NCBI GenBank assembly: GCA_028015205.1
Contig: CM051516.1
Coordinates: 33,370,230-33,434,229 of the forward strand
Reading direction: 5' to 3'
Source: Mytilisepta virgata
Taxonomy: Eukaryota; Mollusca; Bivalvia; Mytilida; Mytilidae
DNA: 64,000 nucleotides
Below are positions 13,101 to 28,100 of this stretch, piece by piece. The translations under genes were made by a program, and so were the position numbers. Every line of letters begins with the position of its first letter. Position 1 is the first letter of the stretch. The notes under the pieces were generated by a model. It ran no database searches and was not told the origin of the DNA. It saw only the letters and a list, made by a program, of their open reading frames with translations.

Positions 13101-16100
13101 AAGTGGACAGATACTACTGAAAGACTAACAGTGAACATGAAGTACAGAAAATACCGTCCAAATCCAAATGTACGTCCAGATAACCTTGCTAATTCTAAAG
13201 CTTGGTGGTTATATGCCTATCGTTCTGTGTTAGAAGAAAGAGTAAGGTCGTATTCATGGACTAGAATTGTCATATACAGGTAATGTAGCTTCTTAAGGCA
13301 GATAATTTTGGATATTTCTATAATTGTTATCTCTGAAAGGGTGGAAATACAGAATAGAAATGGATTTTTATTATTTAGTCAGTCAGAATGTATTAATTTG
13401 ATATAAAGTTGATATAAACTGCAAATGATTGAGTTCATATTCCTCTCCTATGTGTCCCACATACTTCTGCAACTGATTTATCTATGAAACTGGAGATTAT
13501 TACAATTCTGTACATTTGAAATAATAATTTGGTATATCCCAAAAGTCAACATGGTTCAAGCTTATGGAAACAAAACTTTCAAATATTCAGCAATGTCACA
13601 TTTGTTTGTGATGTCATACTTCACGTAAAAATCACACAAAAAATGGAAAATCTGTTTATTTAAGAAATTTCAAAAGTGGAAAAGAAAATAATTATTTTAT
13701 GACTATTGGAAACAAAATTAATGTTAGAGTAATACATTTTAAAGAAGTATTTGAGATATTCATTAAAAATGATTTGCAGTTTTAAAAAAGACACACAGTA
13801 ACAGGTTCATATAAAATATATTGACCTGGTGAAAATTCCTTCATTTTAATAAACTGTATCACAAAATATCAAAATAAATTGATGCACTGTATAGCCATTT
13901 TGTTGACTGACAACTCATCAGTAGTGTGCGAGATCAAAATGTTGGAATACCGGTTAAAGATATAATGATAAATTAATAAGCACAACCATCAAAAACCCAA
14001 ACAATTAAAACAAACAGGAATCCAAACTCAGCTAAGGGTTACCTCTGCATCAAAAATCACATTTGGTATGAAATTACAGACAGATCAGAAGATAATTAAT
14101 CTTTATGGATGGTATTTTGGGGAAAAAAATTCCCTAAAGTATGAAATAAAATGTTATACAAAATATAAAAGACCTTCACAAATTATAATATTAATAGCAC
14201 AGGGATGTTTGAATGAATTATTGATACGATCCACCTTGTGTATTACAGACATCAGTTTAAGCAGTACAAACAGCTGTACCTAGAACACCTGGAGGATCCA
14301 GAGAATGAACGTATTACTTCCTCATACCAGGAACTAGAGAAGGAAATGGATGTTCACAACATTTTGACAGCGAGGGAGGCTGCAAAACTGGAGGTAGGTT
14401 ATTCTCACCCCATTTTGGTAATTAGTTGATTGATAGTTACATTCTGTAAGACTAAGAGGACTGGAGCAATTCTAACAGAGGACTGAAAACAATGACTTAA
14501 CCTTATCACAGGTAATGATCTACCACTCAGTTATGAAGTTCAAACTAGAGATTTTAGATGCATATGAAGATGAAAGGATAAGGCCGAGGAGTATGTTCTA
14601 AACCATTACATTAAAAATTTCAATAGTTTGATTAGAGCTATGGATTGTTGACATATGGTCTTCAGTAATGAACTTTACTCAAAACAATTTCTCAGCTAAA
14701 TAAAAATAGATTAACTCTACGTACCAGGGCCTTGTACTGGGACAGACATCTTATTACCAGAACTTCCTAGAAAGTAATTATTGTATGATACTTATAGTTT
14801 CAGAAGAGAGCCCCAGAAAGAGCAAGAAGAAAGAAGAAAGAAAAATCTGAGGGATTTTGGAGCTGGATTTGGGGAAGTGAAGAATCTGATGAGGAAATAG
14901 AAACTTCAGTGGATGAAGGTAAGGAAAGTAGATGAAAATGAGCAATAGAAACATCACTAGACCAAGATAGGAAAGTATATAAACATTAGCAATAGAAACT
15001 GCAATAGCCCAAGGTGAAGAAATAAGAGTAATAGAAATTTCAGCAGACAGAGTAAGGAAAGTAGATCAAAATAAGAAATGGAAACTTCAATAGTCCAAGA
15101 TGAAGAAGTAGATAGACACGAATAATAGAAACTTTCATTGACTAAAATAAGGAAGTAGATAAACATGAACAGTAGGGTAAGGAGGTGGATATACATGAGA
15201 AATAGATACTTCACCAGATCAATGTGAAGAAGTAGATAGACACGAATACATGTGTAATAGAAACTTTCTTTGACTAAGATAAGGAAGTATATAAACATGA
15301 ACAGTAGGGTAAGGAGGTGGATATACATGAGAAATAGATACTTCACCAGATCAATGTGAAGATGTAGATAAAAAAGAGCAATATGTTAAGGAATTAGATA
15401 AACATGCGAAATAGATACATTGTAGACCAGGATAAGGCAGTACATAAGCAATATTGTGATTGAATCTGTAAAGAGTCTCATGAAAAGACAGGAACATGAA
15501 TATATTGATTTTAATTAGAAAAGGAATGGGTAGGTAGTTAAGACGAGAAAATAAAATAAAAATTTCAATCAAGTGTAGGTTAGGAAATATATTAACATGA
15601 TAGAATCCATGAATGTGAAAATGAAAGTGTGAGAAAGAGACAAAAACTGAGTAGATAATGAGAAAAGGAATAGGAACAAACAGAATCAAATGTTCTGACA
15701 TATGTACGTAAAATCATACTGGTGAATGATATAACTTTACAGGCATAAAATAAAAACTGTTTGATATTTTATAGGCATAATAGATAAATTGTCTGATGTT
15801 GAGAAGAAAGAATTGTATGATAAGATTGGATATACAGAAGAAGAAGAAAAGAAAAAGTTACCTGAAGATGTATGTATATACTGAAATATGTAATTTATAG
15901 GTATGGGATTACTTGAGGAAAGGTAGGGGTCAGAGTAAGATATGATAGGGTATAAAGAAGTAGAATAAAAAGGGATAAATGAAAATGTAAAGATACACAG
16001 TAAGTGTCAATGAGACAACATGTTGTAGGATTGAACATTGTTATAGATTATGTGTAGTGGTCATCTTTGTCTTCTACCAACAAAATCAACCTTCTTTATC

Positions 16101-19100
16101 AGACAAGCACAAAATGGTCCCACAAACAAGGTGTCGAATATTCAACATCTTGAATAAATATAGTACATTATATTCCATATAATTAACAGCAGCTACTTAA
16201 AATAAAGGGTCCTGGCTTGGGATAGGCACATGCAGAACTTGCATGCATGTTTATGAGTACTCAACCTTTTCCCAAAATCCTTGGCCACTGGGTAAACATA
16301 GATAGACAAAAATCAGTTCCAAAAAGTGCTTGAATCAATACTTTGATACTAGAATATAAAGAATTTACATAAAAATGAACTACAAATGTAGCTCAGAGTT
16401 CTAATTGGGTGAAAGAGACCCTTCTATATAGACTAGATTATCAATCAATTTACTTCAGATTTAATTTCATACAACAAAATCATATAAAGTTTAGAAAATT
16501 AATGATTTAGTATAGTAAAATTTATGTATACATGTATATCAACATTGAATAGGACTTTCAAATGCTAATAAGTAATAAGAAAGATTTCTCAACAGTACAG
16601 TTGCTATTTTTTTTTTATTTCCTGAAGACTATTACCTGATGTCTTGTTATTTGACAGTCTTTGTACTTGTGGCTTTATTCACCAACGGTGAAAGAAGATC
16701 TAGTAGCTGCATGACTCCGTCCGTCCTTCCGTCATGCTTAGGGGTACAAACTTTGTGTAATCTGAAACTCGGACTGTATTGAACCAATATTTTTAAAACT
16801 CTGCATAGTGTTTATATACATATTGAAGATGTGCACTTCCTATTTTGGACAAATTTGAAAAAGTTTTACTATGAATTTTTGCATGTTGAACTTAGCCATT
16901 TTTCAGCAATACATGCTATGAACGGTGCATACTTTGTGTAATCTGTAACTCCGACTGTATTGAACCAATATTTTTCAAACAATGGATAGTTTTTGTGTCA
17001 CCTGCGGAATGCATGGTCGATACATAGGGATCACTATCTTTCGTCTTGCGTCTTGCGTCGTCACACTTTTCTTCTATCCTCAACTACACGTAAACCGCTC
17101 AAAGGAATTTGATTAAACTTTCTCTGTGCATTAACATTAATGCACAGGTGTGCATATATATTTCATTTTTAGAAAATTTTAAATTTTTTTTGTAAAAATT
17201 TACATTTTTAAAAAAAAAAGGGGGGAGTCAAAACTTCTATCCTCAACTACTCCATAACCGCTCAAAGGAATTACATGAAATTTTCTCTGTGCATTAACCA
17301 TAATGCACAGTTGTGCATATATATTTCATTTTTAGAAAATGAAATGGAGAATTTTAACCAGATTTTCCAGTAGAAAAAAATCTAATTATTAGTTTGGAAA
17401 AGTACATTTGAAGGGCAGTCAGATAGCATTTGGCAGCTTCAAACACAAATGAAGGGAAATCTTGTTTGTTGTCAATGTTGTCTATTTACAAATAAGTACT
17501 TGTTAATCTATATTTTGAAGAAAAAAAACTTTAGATGAAATTTTATATATCATAATAGGTCCATTTGTTGAGACTGAACAGGTAAAAGTTTATCTAAGCC
17601 ACATATGTACATACATGTACTTTCATGTACTTGTTACATTTACCAACGGATGATGGATGAATTGTTGTTTAACGTCCAGTGGCAGCCAGGTGCATATCAG
17701 GATGAGAACATGTATGATTATAATATGATTGCTGCTTTGTAATAGACCAACACACTGAGCTGGATTTTTAATGTGCTAGCTCAGTAGGTAACTGTCCGCA
17801 GAAGACATGTCACCCAACTCTGACACATTATACTGACTAAAAGCCGACCAGTAGATCTTTGCTCTTACTCCTAAATGCCACGTGCTTGACGGAGAAGCAG
17901 CAAACAACAATTTTGATGTCTTTGGTTTGACCTGGCCGGGGAATGAATCCATGACCTTCCGCAGTCCAGGCTTTTGGAACTTGGAATTTTGGCCTAAATA
18001 TACTACTGCAACAGTTTGTCAGCGCAACTCCTCTGAAACCACATAACAGAATTTCATGAAACTTTGTAGATAATGACATACTATGTAGATCTTGCAGCTG
18101 GATAGTAAATAAGTGTTTGATAGTATTCTGTACATCTTAATAGCAAATAATTTTTAAAGGAATCAAAACTTGCAGAGAGACTTGTGGCAAGTCTAGCAGC
18201 AATACTGTAAAAAAAAAATTAAAACCGTAATAACTTTGCCAACATAATAACTAATCTTAACATGTTTCATCCATAATATGATATAAACTTTGCAGTTGCT
18301 ACCTCTTTTGTGACCTTGACCTCATTTTAAAGTCCATTTCTGACCAATTGTAATACTTAGACATGCCATTGTTTCTTCTTGGGACATGCCAGTCTGAAGA
18401 CCAACACATGACTTTAATTTCCTTCTGTAATACCTAGACCCGCTATATTTGGTCTTTTGATATTTCTTGGTGGATACACATTTGTCTTAGACCTTGACCT
18501 CAATTTTACACTTGAGCGACTTGGGTCACATTTTCATGATTTTGTCAATTTCTCTGTAGCTGTAATACCTATACCCATCATATATGGTCTGTAGATACTT
18601 TTTGCAAATACATGTCAGTATGACACCTGTCACTTTTTAAAAGTGTAGTTGGTGTACCACCATCATGCTTTTCTATAATATTTTGGCAGTGTGTTTCTAC
18701 CATGTAACAGACACCTTTAATGTAAATAACTCTTATGTCATGCAAAGTAAAATTACGATTTAATAAAAGAAAGTGTTGTTCACATGTTGACATATCCTTG
18801 TGGTGATTTTTTTTAGTTTCTGTTACGAATTTAGTGTGGATGATGATGATATTTGTTTATTTGTACATTCATTTGTAGGATTTGCGAGTTTGACTTTATT
18901 TTGTTTGTTTACATTCTGTACACAGACCTGATTTTCTTCCGCTTTAAAGCGGAATTCCGCTTTTGGAAGTCCGGATTTTTCCATGACAGTTCCTTTATTA
19001 TACATAGTAAAATGGCTGCCGAAGTGTGATTTCCGCTCTGTTTTCCCTGTTGTCAAAATCAGGTCTGTGTACAGTATTCAAGACAAACTGTAGCAGGAAT

Positions 19101-22100
19101 CAACAATTACTCTCAATTATATTTTTTTTTCGAAATAAAAAAATGTTTGTTGAATACAATTTTTGGGTAATTGTTTAATTTTCCATTTTTGTGACCATGG
19201 GCATCATTAAAGAAGTGACATAAACTATTTGTCATTGAGAAAACATCCCATCAAAATACAAAAGGTATATGAACAATGCAATCAGGTGTGAGATTTTTCT
19301 CCATATTGAAGACTTCATAGTGACCTTAACATGAAGAACAGCAATAAAGCATTATTTTAGTTTGGACAAGTTGCACGAAGTAAACAATGTTGTGTGCATA
19401 AATGCATTTTGTATCCATCATATTCTTTCTTACCAACTACAAAAACATCTAGCAGTAAACAATCAACAATGAAACAATGCAAAATGTTAGGTCAAAGTAC
19501 AGAAGTACAGATAACAGTTATCAAAAGATTCCAAATCAACAAGAAAATAAAGTTATTTAACTATTTAAAACACAGTGACTTGAGATAGGAAATATTTTAT
19601 TAGTTAAGTTTTCACCTCTCCATAAATCAATAACTATCAGTATTGAAGATATGAATTTATTTTAGAAGTGTACAGTAATTTATATATTGATTAATATTTG
19701 ACATTACAAAAATTACATATTTGCACAACAATTAATTAATATTTTTGTAAAATAATGAATGAATATATAATTGATGATTTGTAATCAACAAATATACTGG
19801 GGTATCAACAGATAGATGAAACTGTTACAGATGATTATAATTGGATTAACATTTAACAGGTTTATTTGCACCAAGATCAAGATAACTTTTTTTCATTGCA
19901 TCTTAATTTTCACATGTGAACATCTTGATTAATTTATAAGTACTTCAAAGAACTGTAATCAAGTAATAAAACATGACAAATATTTACAAAAATTATTTCG
20001 GCAGTCAACACGTTTTGATTTCTGATTTGACAACTCATGAAAAATAATATTTCCATTTTTTAGGAGGGGGAGGGGGGATTCGGAAAATCAATGTATGATA
20101 CAACTTTCAAGGTTTTTACACCCTCCCAGCCTTCCCAATCTTCAATTATATATGAATTAAATTTTTTGCCTTCAATGATCTTTTGATGTACCGTAGTCCC
20201 TAAATTTCACAGTTTTGAAAACTCTATGATGGTTGTATGTACTGTGCAAACTGAAATTTTCATGTGTACAATCAAGAAAAAAGAACAATGTTAAAAGCAC
20301 TGTTGTTTGTCTGCCACCCTATTTCGGAAACATACATAAAAATTTACACGGATTGTAGGCAGTGGACCATGAGAATTGCTTTTTCATTTTTACTATATTT
20401 GAATATATATCATAACAAGAATTAAATCAGATATACAAAAATTACATTTCTCTTTTATATAAAATGCAGATTATATCATACTGAAGGTAATTGAGATGGT
20501 ATACCATTGGACCAAATATAGAAAAATATTGATTACATGTAGGGGTTGACACAATGTTCTGTGCATTTCACATATAGCAACAACAAATAATAAAAATCAA
20601 TCACAATAGGTAGTGATAAGTTAAGTATTTATATAAAAACAAACACAATGAAGAAGTACAGTACTTAGATTTAATAGAGTGGTTATTGTTAACTGACAAT
20701 TACAGGGGGAAACTCAAAGTAGTAATAAAAAGACACTCTCTTTAAGAGAATCAGCTTTGGTACAAGTACTTTTAAATTTATTTCATCATTTATAAGTATA
20801 GAAAATTGTTGATTTCATTCACATATGGGGTCACATGTGATACATGTGAACATTAAGTTACATTTTCTCATTCAAGTTTTCCACATAATCCAGGTAAAAT
20901 CTTAGCTGAGCCAGTGTTCATTTAAAACCCAGAAGTGTTCACTTCATATAACATGGCATTATTCTCTGTACTGGACACTGCTGTAGAACAGCCAATGTAT
21001 AGTTTTCCTGATGTACTGAAGGCTAGTGAACATGGATATATTATTCCCAGATCTTTCATATTGCAGTATTTGATCAAGTATCCAGTATTGTTAATGATAT
21101 GGATAGTTTGGGTGTTCCTGTCTGTTACAATGATGTTATCAGATGGTGTACATGCCATATCTCTTGGTTTGAATGGTCTGTTGTCATCATTGATATGTGG
21201 ATTTCCACCGTATATGTTGACTATGTCTCCTGTCTGTTGTAGTATAACTACTCTTCCTTTATCTGTAACAAATATATTTCTGTTTCTTGTGCTGGTTATT
21301 TTAAGTGGATATGTAAATAAAGGTTCATTGTTTCTATCATGTTCATATTTCATTTCATGTTTTCCCCCCATATCCATTACAATCACTGCTCCTTTTTCTC
21401 TATCCCAAGCTCCTACTATGACTTTATTGTGACTTGTCACATGTACAGCTGTAGGTACTAGAGGTGCTACTGTATAATTAGTATCCTTCAGTTGACCACT
21501 GTCCTGGCTGATCTTTTGTAATGTTGATTTCTGATGAACGACAAGTAGAATATCATTGGATGGAGTGAGAGCCATGTCATAAACCTTGATATTGTAACAT
21601 GATATGGTACTAAGGTTATCTCCTACTGGTTTGACCATCTGTAATAGTTTTTGGTTATTACAGTTTATCCATAGTGAGTCATCAGAGTTCACATAAACAT
21701 CACCAACCATTTCTAGGTCAGTGGTGAAACATTTCAAAACATTAAATGTAGCAATAGATGGTGATTTATTTAACTGACCAAAATTAAAATGACTTATCCC
21801 TGCAGGGACAAACACTGGCATGGAATCATATTTAAGTTTTAATGTTTTGTGATCTGTATCAAGTGACTTTGTTAGACTATTAACTTCTGAAAATACCTTC
21901 TCTGCATCATGGGACTCCCTCAAATTTTCAATTTGTAACTTTCTCTCTGTGAGAATCTTCTTCTGTTGAGTTGCCTTTTGTTGATCTCTTGAAGTGGAAT
22001 TTTTCAAATCTTCCCAGTTCTGGTCTAATTTTTTCTGAAGATCATCAGTATACTGATCAACTGCTTTCTTAAGAATGGTATTTTGATCTTGAATTCTTTT

Positions 22101-25100
22101 TTTCACATCTTGATATTTGGAATTCTCTGTTTTTTGTATTTCCTTTATTTTCATTTCCTTGTCATTGAGTTCATCAAGATCCCTGCATACCTTCTTTTCT
22201 ATTGACCCCAGTTTTTCAATTTGAATTCCATAACCCTCTTTTATGTCTACCAAACCATGGCCATTGTGCACCTTGGATATGCAATGTGGGCATACTAACT
22301 GGTCACATGATTCGCAAAACATAAAACAAATCTGACCTGCATGTTCTTGGCATTTTATGTTTGTAAAATCCATCTCCTGAAGGTCTCCTTCATCAGTATG
22401 AGGCCCAATATCTTTAATATCCACAATTCTATGATTCTTGGCATTCTTAAACTTTGGATGAATTTTATCTTTACACTTTGTACACATCAACAGGTCACAG
22501 TCAATGCATTTTGAAGTAATTTTAGTCTCACTTTCACACAGTCTGCAGTTTACTGGAATCTGCCCCCTTTTTATGGATTGAGAAAATGCCATTGTCTGGT
22601 AAAAGGTAATATGGCTGTCCTATTCAACTTCCTGTTCCATATCAAATCTTTAAGTTTATCGTATAAATATAGATATCTCTTCAAGGAAATTTAAAGTTAT
22701 TTTTGCATAGGAAAAAAATCAGTTTTTGTTTTAAATTTAGTTAAAAGTTATATATAAGTTCAATGTACCTCAAAAATAGTAAAAATTCAAACTTTTGTGT
22801 TTATGTTATCGTAATAAGTTATATGAATTAATTAATATATACAATTTTTATTATTGAAATATGCCTTTTGTTTGACTTAAAGGTACAAGTAGGAAAAAAT
22901 CATAATCAAAACTGTCTATGTTAAGTAGGTCAAGTGTTTGATGATTTTTTTTAGTTGGTCGTATGTTGTTTATATATTTTTTCTACCAGGCTGATTATTT
23001 TGTGTCGCCTGCGGAACACATGGTCGACACATAGTGATCACTATCTGTCGTCTTGCGTCGTCACACTTTTCTTCTATCCTCAACTACTCGTAAACCACTC
23101 ATTGGACCCTGTAGGAAAACAGGTTTAAGTTTATCACCTCTGAAACTGCTTTAGCAAATTTAACCAAACTTTACAGGAATGATGTATGAAAGGCCCTTTA
23201 CTAAGATTGCTGAAATTTTTCCCATCCGCCTTAAAACATGGCTGCCAGAGCAGGACATAGTTTAACATTGGACCCTATGGGAAAACATGTTAAAGTTCAT
23301 CTTTTCTGAAACTACTTGAGCAAATTTAACCAAACTTTACAGGAATGATGTATGGAAGGTCCTTTACTAAGACTGCTGAAATTTTTCCGATCCGCCAAAA
23401 AAACATGGCTGCCAGAGCAGGACATAGTTTAAAATTGGACCTTATGGGAAAACTAAAGTTCATCTACTCTGAAACTACTTGAGCAAATTTAACCAAACTT
23501 TACAGGAATGATGTATGGAAGGTCCTTACCAAAGATTGCTCATTTCAGTCGGATCCAACAAAAAAAATTGCCGCCAGCAATTTAACATTGGACCCTATGG
23601 GAAAAACATATTTTGATCATAGGCTTTGAAGCTATTGAAGCAAATTGAATCAAACTGTACTTGAATGATGCATGGAGGGTTCTTAACAAAGATTGCTCAT
23701 TTCGTTCCAATTTGACAACACACATAACCACCAACGAGGTACGTGATTTAACATTGGACCCTATGGGACAAACATATTTTGATCATCTCCTCTGAAACTA
23801 TTGAAGCATATTTAACCAAACTGTTCTGGAATGATGTATGGAAGGTCCTTTAGAGGGATTGCTCATTTCGTTCGAATGTGACAAACATCATGGCTGACAG
23901 CAGGAACATAGTTTAACATACATGCCTATGGAAAAAAACATATTTTGATCATCTCCTCTAAAACTACAATAGCAAATTGAATAAAACTGTATTGGAATGA
24001 TGTATGGAAGGTCCTTTAGAAAGTTGGCTCATTATGTTCAAATCTGAGAAAAACATGGCCACCAGGGGGGAAATACTTTTAACTTTGGACCCTATGAGAA
24101 AAATATATTTTGATCATCTGCTTTGAAACTTTTGAAGCAAATTCATCCAAAGAATTAATGGAAGTTTGTAGAAGCATTTTGTCAGGTGAGCGATACAGGC
24201 TCAACCCACTGAGTCTCTAGTTTTGGTAAAAAAAGGGGGGGTTCAAAACTTCTATCCTCAACTACTCCATAACCGCTCAAAGCAATTTGATGAACCTTTC
24301 TTTGTGCATTAATCTTAATGCAAAGGTGTGCATATATTTTTCATTTTTAGAAAATTTTAATATCTTTTGTAAAAATTGACGTCCACAGGCGACACATGTC
24401 TCCCTTGGAAGACTCACACATTTTTTATATGCCCGTCAAAAATTTGATAGGACGTATTATGGTATACAAATGTCCGGCGTCCTTCTGTCTGTCGTGCAGT
24501 CCATCCGTCTGTCCGTCGTAAACATGTCGCACAGTAACTTGAGAACGACTCATCCAAATTTCATGAAACTTAACATAGTTGTTTCTTATGATGGTCAAAC
24601 GATCTGTATACTTTTTGGTGAAAATAAGTTTAAAACTTTTTGAGTTACAGAACTTTGTAACTAAAACAGAAGTGTGTTTTTTTTACGTCGCACCGTATCT
24701 CAAAAACGATTTATGATTTTTGCTTAAAACTTTACACACTTCTTAGTTATATTAAACTAAAGATCTGTATTTTATTTGGTGATTCAAAATTTTATTTTAG
24801 AGTTATTGAGTTTTTTTTTAAAAAAGAAGGGGGGGGGGGGGGGTTTCACATTTTGCGCCTTATCTCAAAAAACGATTTATGATTACTGCTTAAAACTTTA
24901 TACACTTCTTAGTTATATTAATCTAAAGATCTGTATACTTTTTGGTGATGATTCAAAATTTTATTTTAGAGTTTTTGAGTTTTTTGTAAAAAAAAAAGGG
25001 GGGGGGAATTCACATGTCGCGCCGTATCTCAAAAATGATTTATGATTATTGCTTAAAACTTTACACACTTCTTAGTTATATTAATCTAAAGATCTGTATA

Positions 25101-28100
25101 CTTTTTGGTGATGATTCAAAATTTTATTTTAGAGTTTTTGAGTTTTTTGTAAAAAAAATTGGGGGGTTTTCACATGTCGCGCCGTATCTGAAAAACAATT
25201 CATGATTATTGCATAAAACTTTACACACTTCTTAGTTATATTAATCTAAAGATCTGTATACTTTTTCGTGATGATTTTTTTATTTTATTTTTGAGTTATT
25301 GAATTTTTATTGAGCTTTTTGGTAAAAAAGTTAGTCTTTTTTGGTCACATTTCGGTCACATATCTCTATTGCTTTAAAGTTGACATGCTTATGTTTTGCC
25401 GGATTTCCATATACATCCTACCAGCAGCTCCACTAAATAAAGAATGATTCCAAAAACATTCATTATGTTTTTTTCACAAGAAAATCTTGGCACAGCTGTT
25501 TATTGATTTTTACTGCTATTCAAAATTAAACAGTTCAATTTGCATAGCATGAGATCAGTCATTAATCTTCAAACAGTTGCCCAATCAATAGTCTTCCAGA
25601 AATTTTAGCTGGAACATTTAATTTACATACGTAATGATGCAATAGAAAAAACTTAACCCGACTAAAGCAACAAAACAAACAATTACGCACACAAAAGTTA
25701 CAGATGTGTTTCATTAGGTTATAATACATTTATCAACTTGTTACACGTGGAACAGCAAGTTTGCTGTCATTCTCAATGCTGACTATTAACCTCAGCTGTA
25801 TAACAAAAATTAATCTATTACTCTCATAAAAATACCAGAATGAATGATTTGTTTTTGTAGTATGTTGCCTATAAGATTCAGTTGGAAATAAAACAGTTTG
25901 ATGTTACACTGAGAAGTAACAGGAAACAGATATTGAAGGCATCACTTAGTGAGATGTTAACTTCTTACGAAAACAGACCAGAGGGCAAAGGTGTCAGGTA
26001 TGATTACTGTAAAAGGGGGTGAGGGATGTTGTTGTTACTGACATATTTAACAGAATGCTGAAGGCATCACTAAGAGAGATGTTAACTTCTTACAAAAAAA
26101 GACCAGGGGACAAAGGTGTCAGGTATGATTACTGGAGGTGGAAGGGGGTGTTGTGGTTAATATCAATTTAACAGAATACTAAAGGCATCACTTAGTGAGA
26201 TATTAACTTCATCAACTATCATCATCATCTCAACAATACTCTACAGTAATTGTCTTTTGACGATACTCTGACAGAAATTGATCCGATTATCTTACCTACC
26301 ATTTGAAGGGTGCTACAAAAGTCAGTTTAACAGATATATATATATTTATACAGGTTTTTAGAGACTAGTTTTCATTTCCAAATACAAATTTTAAAAACAC
26401 AAAGATTTTATCTGATCTTACATTTATATTGTGGATTTTATGTTTCAGAATTTTGAGTAAAACAGAAGGATTTAAAATAGAAGGAGCTACTACTGGATTT
26501 AAACCTTTTACTATTTTGACATCCAATGGTGGATTATACAGTAAGATTTATATATATGTATACAGTTTTCCTAATGAAACTCTGAATACTTACGTGTATA
26601 TGTAATAATACAATATTTATAAAGTGCTTAAATACAACAGACACATCGTGATTTGATCCTCTTGATATATTGACCATTAAAATAGGCTTCATCTTCATAC
26701 AGAATCATACCTATAAAATTTGGATGTCATATGTGAAGGAAGTACATAAACATGTAGTTTGTTATGACATAAAGTGGAAAAATGATTTTTGTCTCACAAG
26801 TCTTTTGTTGGAAATCTAAAAATGTTTATAAGTGTATTTTTATGTCCTTGTATTTCAGCCACAGACAAGCAGATGTTTACCCTAGACTACTACCTTAATC
26901 CACTACCATACTTATACAAGGCTGATCAAGCCCTTATACTGAATGTCAGACCTGTGGAACTGTACTATGATCAGGTAAACACCATATATATACAAGGCTG
27001 AAAAGCCCTCATACAATGTCAGACTTTTAGAACTCTGCTATGATCAGGTACAAGGCTGATCATGTTAACTTACTGAATGTCAGACCTGTGGAACTATTAT
27101 GATCAGGTAAACACCATACTTATACAAGGCTGATCAAGCCTTCATATTGAATATCAGACCTTTAGAACTCTGCTATGATCGGGTAAACATCATACTTATG
27201 TATATAGTATGATCATGCCTTCTTCTGAATGTCAGATCTGTGGGACATCTACTATCAGTTAAACACCATAGTTAGGCTGATCAAGCACTTATACTGAATG
27301 TCAGACCTTTAGAACTCTGCTATGATCAGTTACACACCATACTTATAAAAGGCTGATCAAACCTTATACTGAATGTCAGACCTTAAGAACTCTGCTATAC
27401 TTATAAAAGGCTGATCAAACCCTCACACCTAATGTCAGACATGTGGAACTCTAATATGATCAGGTACATGTATCTATGGACCATACTTACACAAGGTTGA
27501 CCAAGCCATCATACTGAATATCAGACCTTTTAGAAAACAACTGTGATCAGTTATTTGTAGACCATAGTTATATAAGGAGGACCAAGCCCTTATTCTGAAT
27601 GTCAGACCTGTGGAATTCTACTATGATCAGGTATATTATTGACCATACTTATTCATGGCTATCAAAGCCCTGATTCTAATTTTCAGACACATGTTACTGT
27701 ACTACAGATATTTTACATAAGTCTAGTAACCTTTTTAGAAAATACTTTTTCTCTTTTTTTGAAAAATAAAATTTGTGCAGTTTGTCTGCTCCATTAACAA
27801 AATATTGCATCATAAAATTATCTCAGTTTTGTTGGGAAAAAGATAATGATGATGATAAAGCACAAAGAATTTAAAGATTTAGAATTATCCTTTGATGTTT
27901 TTTAGCACGCAGTATCACAGGTGTTATCATTTTTCCAAACCCCTGACCAGGAATCAACTGTGGACCTTAATGAACTGGCCATGGACAAACTGAGAGGTTT
28001 TGTTGAGTACAGTCGAGACACACTCTTATATGCAATAGAACAAAAATCTGTAAGCTATTTGAACATAGAACTAAGGTTGAGGATTCTTCTCTTATTTATT

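Noticed and set aside
14957..15701. Minus-strand ORFs of 129 and 116 codons, hydrophobic
   Set aside because: They cover the exon 11 echo array; the Leu/Phe-rich sequence is a reading of purine-rich intron repeats.
20935..21432. Plus-strand ORF of 165 codons
   Set aside because: It is the antisense shadow of the TRIM-like propeller coding sequence.
26975..27690. CRISPR-like or satellite array
   Set aside because: Units match exon 15 and its donor and diverge along their whole length; no spacer structure, and the host is an animal.
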